Source of the DNA: a virus
Strand: one strand, 5' to 3'
DNA: 35,277 nt
Virus record (IMG/VR): IMGVR_UViG_3300027917_000014
Span: 1 to 35,277 of that record
Below, in pieces: positions 21,064 to 29,238 of this stretch (position 1 is the first letter of the stretch; the number at the start of each line of letters is the position of its first letter). The notes under the pieces were generated by a model, which searched no databases, was not told the DNA's origin, and saw only the letters and a list, made by a program, of their open reading frames with translations. The translations under genes and the position numbers were made by a program.

Positions 21064-21361
21064 CTTTAACCTTATATTGTGTGTTATATTTAGGACTAGG
21101 GGCCAGATATAACGCCCTAGCAGCCTCATATAGGCCGAAAATGATCATGCCTATACTAAACAGTACCCGCCAATTTTTGAGGCTAAAATCAAAGAATTTA
21201 GCGTTCCTGCTTCTTTTGTAATCTTCCAGATGATGACGCGCTTTAATTTCTCCAACATTGTCACCTAGATCATTGGCCAATAATTGCAATTCTTGAACCT
21301 CGCGCTCAACAATTGTAAGCCGCTTGTCGATTTCGTGCATTTGTTGTTCAATCTTGACCAT
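21044..21361 (-). CDS. Coiled-coil membrane protein of the lysis cassette
   Basis: 105 residues. Residues 1-50 form a coiled coil (MHEIDKRLTIVEREVQELQL) and about 71-88 a membrane segment (VLFSIGMIIFGLYEAARALY). AGGTG lies five bases before the ATG. Between endolysin-like and holin-like genes, it may regulate the holin or act as a spanin-like part; the topology does not settle it. Its end overlaps the holin start. Confidence 0.66.
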   Translation of the reverse strand: MVKIEQQMHEIDKRLTIVEREVQELQLLANDLGDNVGEIKARHHLEDYKRSRNAKFFDFSLKNWRVLFSIGMIIFGLYEAARALYLAPSPKYNTQYKVKDDKPNR

Positions 21362-21369
21362 ATCGTCAC

Positions 21370-21861
21370 CTATGTTTCACGTGAAACATATTGCTTATAA
21401 TTGTGTATAAATTCCTCAACGGTGCCTTTGCCTTTTGGCGTGTTATAGTATCGTTTCCAATATTCAGCTAGCCCTTGTATATCGTCTGATTGCGGCAATA
21501 TCTCAGGAACTCTAAAATAGTGAACGCGCGCCATTGCTGTAGCATAAGCCAAATCATACATAAGCCTAGAAGCCTCTGACCTTTCTTGAGAACGACAGCT
21601 TTTACATACGATTGTCAGCATTTTTAATAGTTCTGACTTTCTAATTAGGTAGTTATCCCATAAATCATAGTAAGTCCCTGGCTCCATTTGATATATGCCT
21701 AATGCTGGACCAGAACCTAACTGCCTTATATACGTGCCTAGCGCCGATTCTTGAGCTGCTGTACCTAAAATCAAATTTTCAGCTGATAATGACCAGAGAT
21801 TCAATTTTTTTAGAACGGGCCTAACAATATCTTGTCGCAACTGGTCAATATCGATAGCCAT
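21370..21861 (-). CDS. Lysozyme/transglycosylase-like endolysin
   Basis: 163 residues from the ATG at 21861 (AAGGTGG upstream). The segment NLILGTAAQESALGTYIRQL with GPALGIYQMEPGTYYDLWDN is the lysozyme-like fold; Glu38 in AAQESALG is the likely catalytic acid, as in lytic transglycosylases. There is no signal peptide, so a holin is required, and a holin-like gene follows two genes later. Its last codons (VSRET-stop) are made of the parS palindrome at 21373-21388. Confidence 0.75.
   Translation of the reverse strand: MAIDIDQLRQDIVRPVLKKLNLWSLSAENLILGTAAQESALGTYIRQLGSGPALGIYQMEPGTYYDLWDNYLIRKSELLKMLTIVCKSCRSQERSEASRLMYDLAYATAMARVHYFRVPEILPQSDDIQGLAEYWKRYYNTPKGKGTVEEFIHNYKQYVSRET
21371..21390. 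promoter_or_regulatory. parS: parS site (ParB/Spo0J binding sequence)
   Basis: TATGTTTCACGTGAAACATA is a perfect 20-bp palindrome. Its central 16 bp, TGTTTCACGTGAAACA (21373-21388), equal the chromosomal parS consensus bound by ParB in most bacterial phyla. Expected by chance about once in 10^5 genomes of this length. No second copy and no parA or parB gene were found, so host ParB would be the ligand. It lies at the 3' end of the endolysin-like gene. Confidence 0.9.
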
Positions 21862-22097
21862 TAAACCACCTTCATGCCGTGCCACTGCGCGCCATCAAAA
21901 AACTCAGGCTGGTTGGTGTCTGTATTGTAAATCATAAACCCTTTGTATGCTTGCATGGCATCACGTTCAGCTGTGGTTTTGTGAATGAATGAATAAGGCA
22001 TCATATACACACCATCATGATCAATCACTTTATCATATTGAGTAATAAAGTTACTGCCTACTTGTTCAGTATGTTTCATTTCATAATCGCCAGCCAT
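21861..22097 (-). CDS. Small tail-associated protein, 78 aa
   Basis: Starts at 22097 (MAGDYEMKHTEQ...), overlapping the previous stop (TAATG), with GGGAG upstream. The C-terminal half, KTTAERDAMQAYKGFMIYNT then QPEFFDGAQWHG, is the 'T-x-x-x-R-D-A...G-x-x-x-Y-N-T-x-T-x-x-x-x-x-x-y-d-G-x-x-W' module of phage fibre and receptor-binding proteins. The same module occurs in the genes at 24665 and 25508. Confidence 0.7.
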   Translation of the reverse strand: MAGDYEMKHTEQVGSNFITQYDKVIDHDGVYMMPYSFIHKTTAERDAMQAYKGFMIYNTDTNQPEFFDGAQWHGMKVV

Positions 22098-22702
22098 TAT
22101 AAAGCACTCCCTAACGTGTTCTTGGTGTATTGTACAATTGCCGCGCACAAGTACGCATCATTATTGTAAGTATCAGTACCGTCACTGCCATTTCGCTCGA
22201 CCTGTAAATTGATCAACGTACTTTTAAGGATGCTAGCGCCAGGGATAGTAAAATCACCTGTTGTTACTCGCTGTTCAGTAACGCCAGGACCTGCTTGTAA
22301 AAGTGTCAGCGTTGTTGCTGCGGTTGCTATGTTGTCACCATCATCAACAAGATTATATTTAACATCCCACTTAACGTTTCCAGTGTCTGTATCAGCTGGC
22401 CCCCAAATAATATTAACGATGACGTCTGTACCTTCTTCATAATCGTTAGGCATTTGCAACGCATTCAAAACGCACTCATCTGCATTTTTCTTGAAAGAAT
22501 AAACAAACGTAATATCATTAAGGACGGCATTAGCTGGTGATGTACTACCGCCCTGAAAGTTACCGCCTGCTATTGTTAGCTTAGCTTTTTTTCTTGCAGT
22601 GCCTAACAACGTTAAGCCGTCAGGCCCAGTGGTCACATTATTAGTAACATTGCCTGTACGTGTCTGCCCGGTTAGTTCATCTGACTCATAATTAGTGCCC
22701 AT
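22097..22702 (-). CDS. Tail protein, beta-rich; paralogue of the next gene
   Basis: 201 residues of beta-rich sequence. MGTNYESDELTGQTRTGNVT and LQMPNDYEEGTDVIVNIIWG with ADTDTGNVKWDVKY line up with the gene at 22712-23293 (FPNDYEVAGSLRVKLHW, NTDTGDVAWAIGR). The two are tandem duplicates. Location between the fibre genes and lysis genes suggests virion-surface proteins, perhaps with a lectin-like fold. Confidence 0.72.
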   Translation of the reverse strand: MGTNYESDELTGQTRTGNVTNNVTTGPDGLTLLGTARKKAKLTIAGGNFQGGSTSPANAVLNDITFVYSFKKNADECVLNALQMPNDYEEGTDVIVNIIWGPADTDTGNVKWDVKYNLVDDGDNIATAATTLTLLQAGPGVTEQRVTTGDFTIPGASILKSTLINLQVERNGSDGTDTYNNDAYLCAAIVQYTKNTLGSAL

Positions 22703-22711
22703 ATAGCCCCC

Positions 22712-23293
22712 TTAAACTTTATCCGAATCATATTCTAATGATAATGATAATAAACGTGCATTACCGGTAAAGGTGTCACTTGCGTTGCTAGCTGCTCGAG
22801 ATATAAAAAAAGCAAAATTAGTACCAGGGTTGGCGGAGGCGGCCGATAAAGTCGCAGTAGCTATCGTCATGGCATTAGCAGTGCCGGGCGCTGTTGATGT
22901 AAAAACCGTAGAACTGACGCCCGTAATTAAATCACCCTCATTAGTAAAGTCTCTACCTATTGCCCATGCCACATCACCGGTATCTGTATTATCAGGCGCC
23001 CAGTGTAATTTAACCCTTAAAGAGCCTGCAACTTCATAGTCATTAGGAAAAATGAAATGCCCAAAAAGTGATTGATTAATTGATGGATCAAATTCTCTAT
23101 AAAATGTAGCGCCAGTGATACCGCTCCCAGGTGCTGTACCCCCGTCAGCAAGTTCGGTACAAGATACCGTGACTAAATTTTTTCTAACTAATGCCCCGGA
23201 GAAACTAATGCCGTTAGTATCAATGGTGACATTATTTACAGTAGTGCCGAATCTAGCAACGCCAAAATCGCTGACTTGATAGTATGTACCCAT
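22712..23293 (-). CDS. Tail protein, beta-rich; paralogue of 22097-22702
   Basis: 193 residues, starting MGTYYQVSDFGVARFGTTVN. It shares the order NNVT - R - PNDYE - W-x-P-D-x-x-D-T-G with its neighbour but is well diverged, so the duplication is old. No catalytic motif. It is likely to be a fibre or decoration protein. Confidence 0.72.
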   Translation of the reverse strand: MGTYYQVSDFGVARFGTTVNNVTIDTNGISFSGALVRKNLVTVSCTELADGGTAPGSGITGATFYREFDPSINQSLFGHFIFPNDYEVAGSLRVKLHWAPDNTDTGDVAWAIGRDFTNEGDLITGVSSTVFTSTAPGTANAMTIATATLSAASANPGTNFAFFISRAASNASDTFTGNARLLSLSLEYDSDKV

Positions 23294-23302
23294 TTAATTC
23301 CC

Positions 23303-24652
23303 CTATCCTAAAATTACCCATTTTAAGTTATTGTAACCCATGAAAGCATTGTTAGTTTCATCGAACACAATCAAACCCTTGGACGGTGTGGCTATAGCAT
23401 TCATCTCCGCATTCGTCATGATAGGAACTCGAAAACCTTTAGTTCTACTATTAACCGCAAGTTCAGCGCTAGGAACAGTTGTGCTTGAACCAAAAATGGA
23501 TCCACCATCTGCAAGCACACAGAAACTTTCTGCTACAGTTGTGCTAACGTTAGCCGCTGCCGTTGTGTCTAAGTTGAAAATCACACTATCATTAGTTGCA
23601 GCATTAGCATAACGGCCAAATGCAAGCGAATAATCACCTGAAGCCGTGTTATTGATGCCGCCAACAATCGCCGAACCTACGCCACTCGAATTATTGGTGG
23701 AACCCCCAAGACAAACGCCAAGATTACCAGTAACAGTATTTTGGAACCCTCCCAAGATACCCCCATTATTAGCTGTAACGGTATTTGTATTGCCGCCTAC
23801 GATGCCACTGTTGGTAAATGAGCCATTGATTGTGTTGTCTCTACCACCACCGATAAATGCGTGATCAGCTACGTCAATTTCATTAGCCTCACCACCTATA
23901 ATCACAGAATCATCACCACCGCTTGTAGCGCCAATGACATGATTGAGACCTGAAATAATGGAAGATCTGAGGCCAAAAGTAATATTTGAATTGTTACAAC
24001 CAAATGCTATTGCATGGTTTTGATTGACTGTTACATTATTACAACCGATTATAGCGCTGTAAGTACCTGAGGTAGAGCTACTCGTAGAGGCAGCAATTAG
24101 ACTAGCCGCCGATCCCGTAGGGATTGTACTTGTTCTTGATGATATGATAATACCATCTGCGCTATCGACTTGGTTATCATTACCACCAATAATGACCGCA
24201 CAGTTAGCATTGACAGTATTGCGTAAACCACCGATCAATGCAGTATTATTACCACTGGTATTAGTTAGATTATCACCACCACCGATAAATACATTATCAC
24301 CCGTGGTAATAGTATTTGTGTTACCACTGTAAATGCCATTGTTAGAACCTGCAAATATATTGCTGCTTGGCGTGCCTGCTTTGACTCTTTCGTTAACTAC
24401 ATCATAAGTAAGTGTACTAGCTGAAGTGATCGAACCGTCCACATCTGCAAAAAGGATTTGCCCACTGCCATAAGTATTAGACTCACCTAGCAAGCGAGTT
24501 CTTAAAGTGCCGCTATCATCACGGTACTTAATCATGACATCCTTGCTTGAAGTATTTAAGTATATATTAGCTTCAGAATTCGCTATAGCTGCATCTGCTA
24601 ACTCACCATTAATACTCAAGAATAGGTTACTATTATTTAATTTATATGGCAT
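23303..24652 (-). CDS. Tail fibre with YadA-head-like beta-roll repeats
   Basis: 449 residues. Residues 1-75 (NSEANIYLNTSSKDVMIKYR) match the N-terminus of the next upstream gene. Residues about 110-345 are about fifteen 14-16-residue repeats of the type AFIGGGRDNTING, SGIVGGNTNTVTAN, GILGGFQNTVTGN, SLAFGRYANAAT. These are the repeats of trimeric autotransporter heads (YadA, Hia), which form a left-handed beta-roll trimer. The end has the RVPIMTNAEMNAI...GLIVFDETNNAFMGYNN module. A receptor-binding fibre that imitates bacterial adhesins. Confidence 0.78.
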   Translation of the reverse strand: MPYKLNNSNLFLSINGELADAAIANSEANIYLNTSSKDVMIKYRDDSGTLRTRLLGESNTYGSGQILFADVDGSITSASTLTYDVVNERVKAGTPSSNIFAGSNNGIYSGNTNTITTGDNVFIGGGDNLTNTSGNNTALIGGLRNTVNANCAVIIGGNDNQVDSADGIIISSRTSTIPTGSAASLIAASTSSSTSGTYSAIIGCNNVTVNQNHAIAFGCNNSNITFGLRSSIISGLNHVIGATSGGDDSVIIGGEANEIDVADHAFIGGGRDNTINGSFTNSGIVGGNTNTVTANNGGILGGFQNTVTGNLGVCLGGSTNNSSGVGSAIVGGINNTASGDYSLAFGRYANAATNDSVIFNLDTTAAANVSTTVAESFCVLADGGSIFGSSTTVPSAELAVNSRTKGFRVPIMTNAEMNAIATPSKGLIVFDETNNAFMGYNNLKWVILG

Positions 24653-24664
24653 TTTTCATGCTCC

Positions 24665-25492
24665 TTATAAAGCTACGTCATAAACAAGCGTAAATGACTT
24701 AAAACCGGTTGTGCCTGACCCTATAAATGGTTCATTATCAACCGTTGATGCTACTAATAAACTGCCTGTAGATGTTAATAACACTTCACCAACCATATTA
24801 GCGCCGTTATCGAAAACTTTAATCACGCCGGTTTTATCAGATATTGGCCTAAATGCCGCATCAATTTGCGTATCCAGTCCGATGGTATTACTTGTAGTTG
24901 CCGCGCCTGTTACCTCAGAAAATGATATAGCGACTTGTGTATCACTAATAAAACCGATTCTATAACTTACATTAACAGGTGAAGCATAAGGCCCCGACAT
25001 GGTTGTATTCACTAGAGTGGTAGCTTCATTACCAAGACTCACCCATAGTGTGCCTGAGTAATAATCATAAGTATTCGTATCTGTGTTAAATACCTGCAAA
25101 CCTGTAGCTGGTGATGGTAACGCATCTCTTTGAGCTTGCGTCATGCGTGGCGCTGGTATACTACCTCTTGTTGTGCTGAAAATAGCAAGGGCTGCAACCG
25201 TGCCAGCTGGTGCACCAATACCCAATGTCTTTTTAGTATTATCCCAATAAAACTCAGGATCTGAGGTAATACTCCCATCCGTGTCGCCGAATAGCACTTC
25301 ATTAGTTGCAAAGCTGCTGGATTCACCTATTAATATGGTACGCACGGTTCCAGTATCATCTTTATACTTAATTTTGATATCTTTCGATGTAGTATCTAAA
25401 TGAATATTGGCCTCACTGTTTGCTAAATCTGCATCAGCTACAGTACCTTGAATACCTATATGATGCTTAGTTTGATTTATTTTATAGGTCAT
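24665..25492 (-). CDS. Tail fibre protein, mosaic of two neighbours
   Basis: 275 residues. The N-terminus (NSEANIHLDTTSKDIKIKYK, VLFGDTDGSITSD) is paralogous to the 23303 fibre. The middle (PAPRMTQAQRDALPSPATGL) and C-terminus (SGPYASPVNVSYRIGF, VIKVFDNGANMVGEV) are paralogous to the gene at 25508. It therefore joins modules of both, as expected from recombination among receptor-binding genes. Confidence 0.75.
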   Translation of the reverse strand: MTYKINQTKHHIGIQGTVADADLANSEANIHLDTTSKDIKIKYKDDTGTVRTILIGESSSFATNEVLFGDTDGSITSDPEFYWDNTKKTLGIGAPAGTVAALAIFSTTRGSIPAPRMTQAQRDALPSPATGLQVFNTDTNTYDYYSGTLWVSLGNEATTLVNTTMSGPYASPVNVSYRIGFISDTQVAISFSEVTGAATTSNTIGLDTQIDAAFRPISDKTGVIKVFDNGANMVGEVLLTSTGSLLVASTVDNEPFIGSGTTGFKSFTLVYDVAL

Positions 25493-25507
25493 TTGTTCGC
25501 CCCTTTA

Positions 25508-26317
25508 TTAAAGTGAATAGGTAAAAGTTGTTGCTTGCAAACCAGTATTACCACCTACAGAAACACCAGTAAAAGCAGATTGATTTGCAGTTACACCGAT
25601 AGTTATTTGTCCAAAATTATCGATTTCGACAACACCAAACATTGCTTGACCATTATCTAATACCTTAATCACTTGTCGCTGTTCTGACCCTGCTCTGAAC
25701 TGGGCCGGGACAAGTGTATCAATGGTCAAAATTGCGTTTGTAGTAGCCGCAACCGCTATATTTTTAAGCTTAACCATCACGCGCTTACGATCTAACATTA
25801 CAAACTCAAGGTCATAAGATTGTGGTGAGGCATAAGGTCCGCTAATTGTGTTTGTCTGCGTTACTGTCTCTATAACTGGCAAATACTCCCAAACGCCATT
25901 GCGAGAAGTAGATAACCTTGCTTCATCAGTATCGTATACAACCAGCCCCGCTGTAGGACTTGTGATTAAGTCACGCTGCGCCGTCGTCATTCTAGGCGGC
26001 AAAAACCCCTGTGAAATACTGTACACGTTTAATACTGCATCAGAAACGGAAGTTGCGGTATTCACGTTTACAATACCAACCGCGCTCAATGTTTTAGCGC
26101 TATTTTCCCAGGTGAGGCTTGTATTATTCTCAGTGATAACACCCGATGGACCAACGTACGGTATTGAATTCTGAGTTAGGCTTGTGAAAGTCAAAGCCGC
26201 TTCTGATATCTGAGAACCCGTATATTTTTTAGTCACGCCGCCTTGGGCCGTAGCGAATTCATCACTGGCCGCAGGGGTGGCAACCGCTGGTAAGCCTGAT
26301 ATAGGTAAGTCTGCCAT
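25508..26317 (-). CDS. Tail fibre protein
   Basis: 269 residues. The N-terminus MADLPISGLPAVATPAASDE is a type often found at the base of phage fibre proteins. The middle PPRMTTAQRDLITSPTAGLV and C-terminus SGPYASPQSYDLEFVMLD with VIKVLDNGQAMFGVVEI match the gene at 24665. AAGGAG lies upstream. Likely a receptor-binding protein. Confidence 0.75.
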   Translation of the reverse strand: MADLPISGLPAVATPAASDEFATAQGGVTKKYTGSQISEAALTFTSLTQNSIPYVGPSGVITENNTSLTWENSAKTLSAVGIVNVNTATSVSDAVLNVYSISQGFLPPRMTTAQRDLITSPTAGLVVYDTDEARLSTSRNGVWEYLPVIETVTQTNTISGPYASPQSYDLEFVMLDRKRVMVKLKNIAVAATTNAILTIDTLVPAQFRAGSEQRQVIKVLDNGQAMFGVVEIDNFGQITIGVTANQSAFTGVSVGGNTGLQATTFTYSL

Positions 26318-26332
26318 GTAGCTTACTCCTTA

Positions 26333-26503
26333 TTAAATAATTATTCTTGAACCGTTTTCCTGCAATAAATACGAGCCGTTTTCCTGTAACAACACGTCCA
26401 CCGTAGGCGGTATAGGCGCTGTGCCTAAATCGCTAACATTGGAGTTATATAGATCTTCATCTAATCTAACACCATTACTTTTGTAAAAAACTTCAAAACT
26501 CAT
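26333..26503 (-). CDS. Small tail-tip protein with LLQENG repeat
   Basis: 56 residues. The start overlaps the preceding stop (TAATG). The end VLLQENGSYLLQENGSRIII contains two LLQENG(S) units, the 'LLLENGxYLLLENG' motif at the end of many phage tail proteins. Proteins with this motif sit beside fibre genes; function unknown. Confidence 0.72.
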   Translation of the reverse strand: MSFEVFYKSNGVRLDEDLYNSNVSDLGTAPIPPTVDVLLQENGSYLLQENGSRIII

Positions 26504-26859
26504 TAGTCTAAATCCGAAGTGGTTTTATAAAAATTAACGACAACCTCGCAAACATCCTCGCAATAAAATTGCAAAGTATCGCCCGCTGTTACTTTCCTGC
26601 TCCCAGGGTTAAGCTCTGTATCGCCAGCTAGTTGCAAAGTAGTGCCGCTAGGCGGTGTGGTCAACGCTGAACCATTCAAACGAACATATACGTCAGTTGC
26701 TTTAGTGAATGAGAAAAAAGCATCAGTAACTTCTTTAGGTACAGTTAACGTTGCTACCGTAGCCGCTGGAATTTGTGCCCAATAGCTATCATCACTAAAT
26801 GATAACCCATAAGTTTGATTGCCGTTTATATCTCTTCTAATTCTTAAAGGTGTTGTCAT
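26503..26859 (-). CDS. Small virion-associated protein, 118 aa
   Basis: A beta-rich protein, MTTPLRIRRDINGNQTYGLS, then VTAGDTLQFYCEDVCEVVVN. It resembles small phage proteins found beside tail fibre genes. Possibly a capping or decoration protein; no enzyme motif. Confidence 0.65.
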   Translation of the reverse strand: MTTPLRIRRDINGNQTYGLSFSDDSYWAQIPAATVATLTVPKEVTDAFFSFTKATDVYVRLNGSALTTPPSGTTLQLAGDTELNPGSRKVTAGDTLQFYCEDVCEVVVNFYKTTSDLD

Positions 26860-26870
26860 TTTTTATTCTC

Positions 26871-29237
26871 CTAAAAATGAATAATGTAGTATGATGATTT
26901 GTTGTAAGGCCTGGATTCTTTGCGGCCACTATATAAAATATCTAAAGGATCATCTCCAAAATTTCCGCCTGGATTTGGATTTGCCCAAACCGGTGTGCCA
27001 CCAGTATGAACAACTTTAGATCCTTTAAAGTCAGCTTTGTGATTATGATATAGATTGGCTGTACCTTGACATGTATTCACAAAGTCACCATTCATTGATG
27101 CCCCAGGCAATGTAATTGCATATCGTCTGACAGCATCAGGATCAACATTTGCACCATCATCAACACCACGTATGAATTGCCCGCGCCAGTCAGGTACTGC
27201 AAATCTATTTTTATTGATTGATTGATGGATATTTGTAGCCACGATATCAACTGTATCTGTAGATGCAATCTCAACTTTTATACCTGTCTTGCTAGAAAGG
27301 TCAGGCGTTGTTGAGCCACCATCCACGCTAAAATAAACACGATAATCTCTATCTGTTGAGCTATAGTCAAAGTACTCACCATCATTAATTGATGCACCAT
27401 CAACGGGTATCACGGTAGAAGTTTGAAACCCATTCATAGCAAAACGAGTTTTTTGCATTACATTTTCTTGTGTATCACTACCATCAAGATGAATCTCTAT
27501 TCCCGTTCTACCAGCAATATTAGGATTGTCACCGTTACCATCAACCGTATACCAAATGTAATAATCGGTAGTGGTGTTTGACCATTCGAAATATTTAGCT
27601 GGATTGCCTGCACCAACATCCAATGTTGCTGCATCCACGGTTGTAAACCTGGTGATATCACGCAATTCATTAGCCACACCAGCTTGCTTATGGCTAACGC
27701 TAAAACCAGATGTACCAGCGCTAGCAGATGAATTAGCCGGGCCACGCGTTAACGTTTCGACCCAAAGGTCTGTTGTTGATTGTCTATACGAAATAGCGTC
27801 ATAGTCATCACCAGTATGAGCCGTATCAAACGTGAAACCAGTCAAGTTGCCATTAGCTATGTCAGTAGTAGAACCTTTGGTATTGTTATGTATGATTGTT
27901 TTGTTAACATTAGTAGCTTTCCAGCCTGTCATATGAGTATAACCAGTACCAAACAGCGGTATGTCAGTAGGGCTATTATCAAGAAGCACATCACCTAACC
28001 TAGAGTTTGGCACGCCAGAAGTAGAATCATCATAACCATAATCACTACCATTACAATAGAAATATCCATTAGGTATTACCGTATTGCTAATTGGCCAAAA
28101 CAATGTCGTACCCACAATGCTTCTATCAAATTCTAGGCCACAATCGCCTAATGTAACTGGAAGGTATTTGTCTAAACCGTTAACATCAGGATACTCAAAA
28201 CTACCACCCAGGTATACCGCTGCATCTTCTTCATCCGTGATGTACGGATATTCAAGTAAATTAACATCGCCTTTAGCCAATACAACATCAGTAATGGCAG
28301 CTGTGAACGTGCCATCTCTTGGGAATCTGATAGCTAATTCGACATAATCATCGTCATTCGAACCGAGTGAAATGCCATCATTTACACCGAAAGTAAACGT
28401 GCCTTGTACATCAGTATTAGCTGTGGTCAAATCCTTGGCATTTATAATTGTCTTTTCTACACGTGTGCCAGGGCTACCACCAGTACCAAAATTCCAGATT
28501 ATATAAGCCTCGACTGAAACATTTGCGCCCGTTTTGCTTCTACCTGAAAACTTGAAGGTAAACTCATCAGTATCAGATGCAAACTTATTAACATCTTTAA
28601 ATCTAATACGAATATCTTTGTATTGATCAGTACCAGCTGCGACCGTATTTTGTAGCTGGCATTCATATCTTGGGTATCTTTCAGGTGTTGTTGCAGTACC
28701 CAGCCTATTGAACGTGATTTTATCAGTTGAAGATGAGCCATCATCCCTGACAAAGTACCATGGGCCATAAGCAATACATTCAGTATCTGAAGTGATTGTA
28801 CCGATATTCTTATGCGCTCTGAACTGGCCATTAGGCACAAAGTTATCTAAGTTTTCAGTATCGCCGCCTGTATCTTCAAAAAAGTTAGGTACAGCTTCTC
28901 TATTTTCTTGATTGACACCAGTAGCGCTTTTAATCTCAACATAATAAAGCGTAACTAAATCAGTAGTGGTATCAGGATCGCCATCATACGGAAAGTAATA
29001 TATTTTGAATGGCGTAGTACCGTCACTATCAAGAGTAACTACATTGCCTTCATTGTTGTATTGATAAGATGAAGGACCGCCACTTAAGCTATACACGCTC
29101 TTTGGCGTAGTACGATTGCAATCCTCATAAAAGGTTAGCGTACCATTGCGCAAAGGCAAGCCAGTGTCTTTGTCTCTAAAGACCTCTTGTAATGAGATGT
29201 CAGTGATAAATCTCGAATCTAATCCTACTGATGCCAT
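26871..29237 (-). CDS. Tail fibre/tail protein with collar-type C-terminus
   Basis: 788 residues. The N-terminus (VFRDKDTGLPLRNGTLTFYE) is a common phage-tail anchor. The middle is beta-rich, with two similar units around FEWSNTTTDYYIWYTVDGNG and FDYSSTDRDYRVYFSVDGGS. The C-terminus (ISNTVIPNGYFYCNGSDYGY, VPDWRGQFIRGVDDGANVDP, ESRPYNKSSYYIIHF) is a tail-collar domain. It is in the place of the P22 tailspike gene, but no endorhamnosidase-like beta-helix is seen. Confidence 0.8.
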   Translation of the reverse strand: MASVGLDSRFITDISLQEVFRDKDTGLPLRNGTLTFYEDCNRTTPKSVYSLSGGPSSYQYNNEGNVVTLDSDGTTPFKIYYFPYDGDPDTTTDLVTLYYVEIKSATGVNQENREAVPNFFEDTGGDTENLDNFVPNGQFRAHKNIGTITSDTECIAYGPWYFVRDDGSSSTDKITFNRLGTATTPERYPRYECQLQNTVAAGTDQYKDIRIRFKDVNKFASDTDEFTFKFSGRSKTGANVSVEAYIIWNFGTGGSPGTRVEKTIINAKDLTTANTDVQGTFTFGVNDGISLGSNDDDYVELAIRFPRDGTFTAAITDVVLAKGDVNLLEYPYITDEEDAAVYLGGSFEYPDVNGLDKYLPVTLGDCGLEFDRSIVGTTLFWPISNTVIPNGYFYCNGSDYGYDDSTSGVPNSRLGDVLLDNSPTDIPLFGTGYTHMTGWKATNVNKTIIHNNTKGSTTDIANGNLTGFTFDTAHTGDDYDAISYRQSTTDLWVETLTRGPANSSASAGTSGFSVSHKQAGVANELRDITRFTTVDAATLDVGAGNPAKYFEWSNTTTDYYIWYTVDGNGDNPNIAGRTGIEIHLDGSDTQENVMQKTRFAMNGFQTSTVIPVDGASINDGEYFDYSSTDRDYRVYFSVDGGSTTPDLSSKTGIKVEIASTDTVDIVATNIHQSINKNRFAVPDWRGQFIRGVDDGANVDPDAVRRYAITLPGASMNGDFVNTCQGTANLYHNHKADFKGSKVVHTGGTPVWANPNPGGNFGDDPLDILYSGRKESRPYNKSSYYIIHF

Positions 29238-29238
29238 G

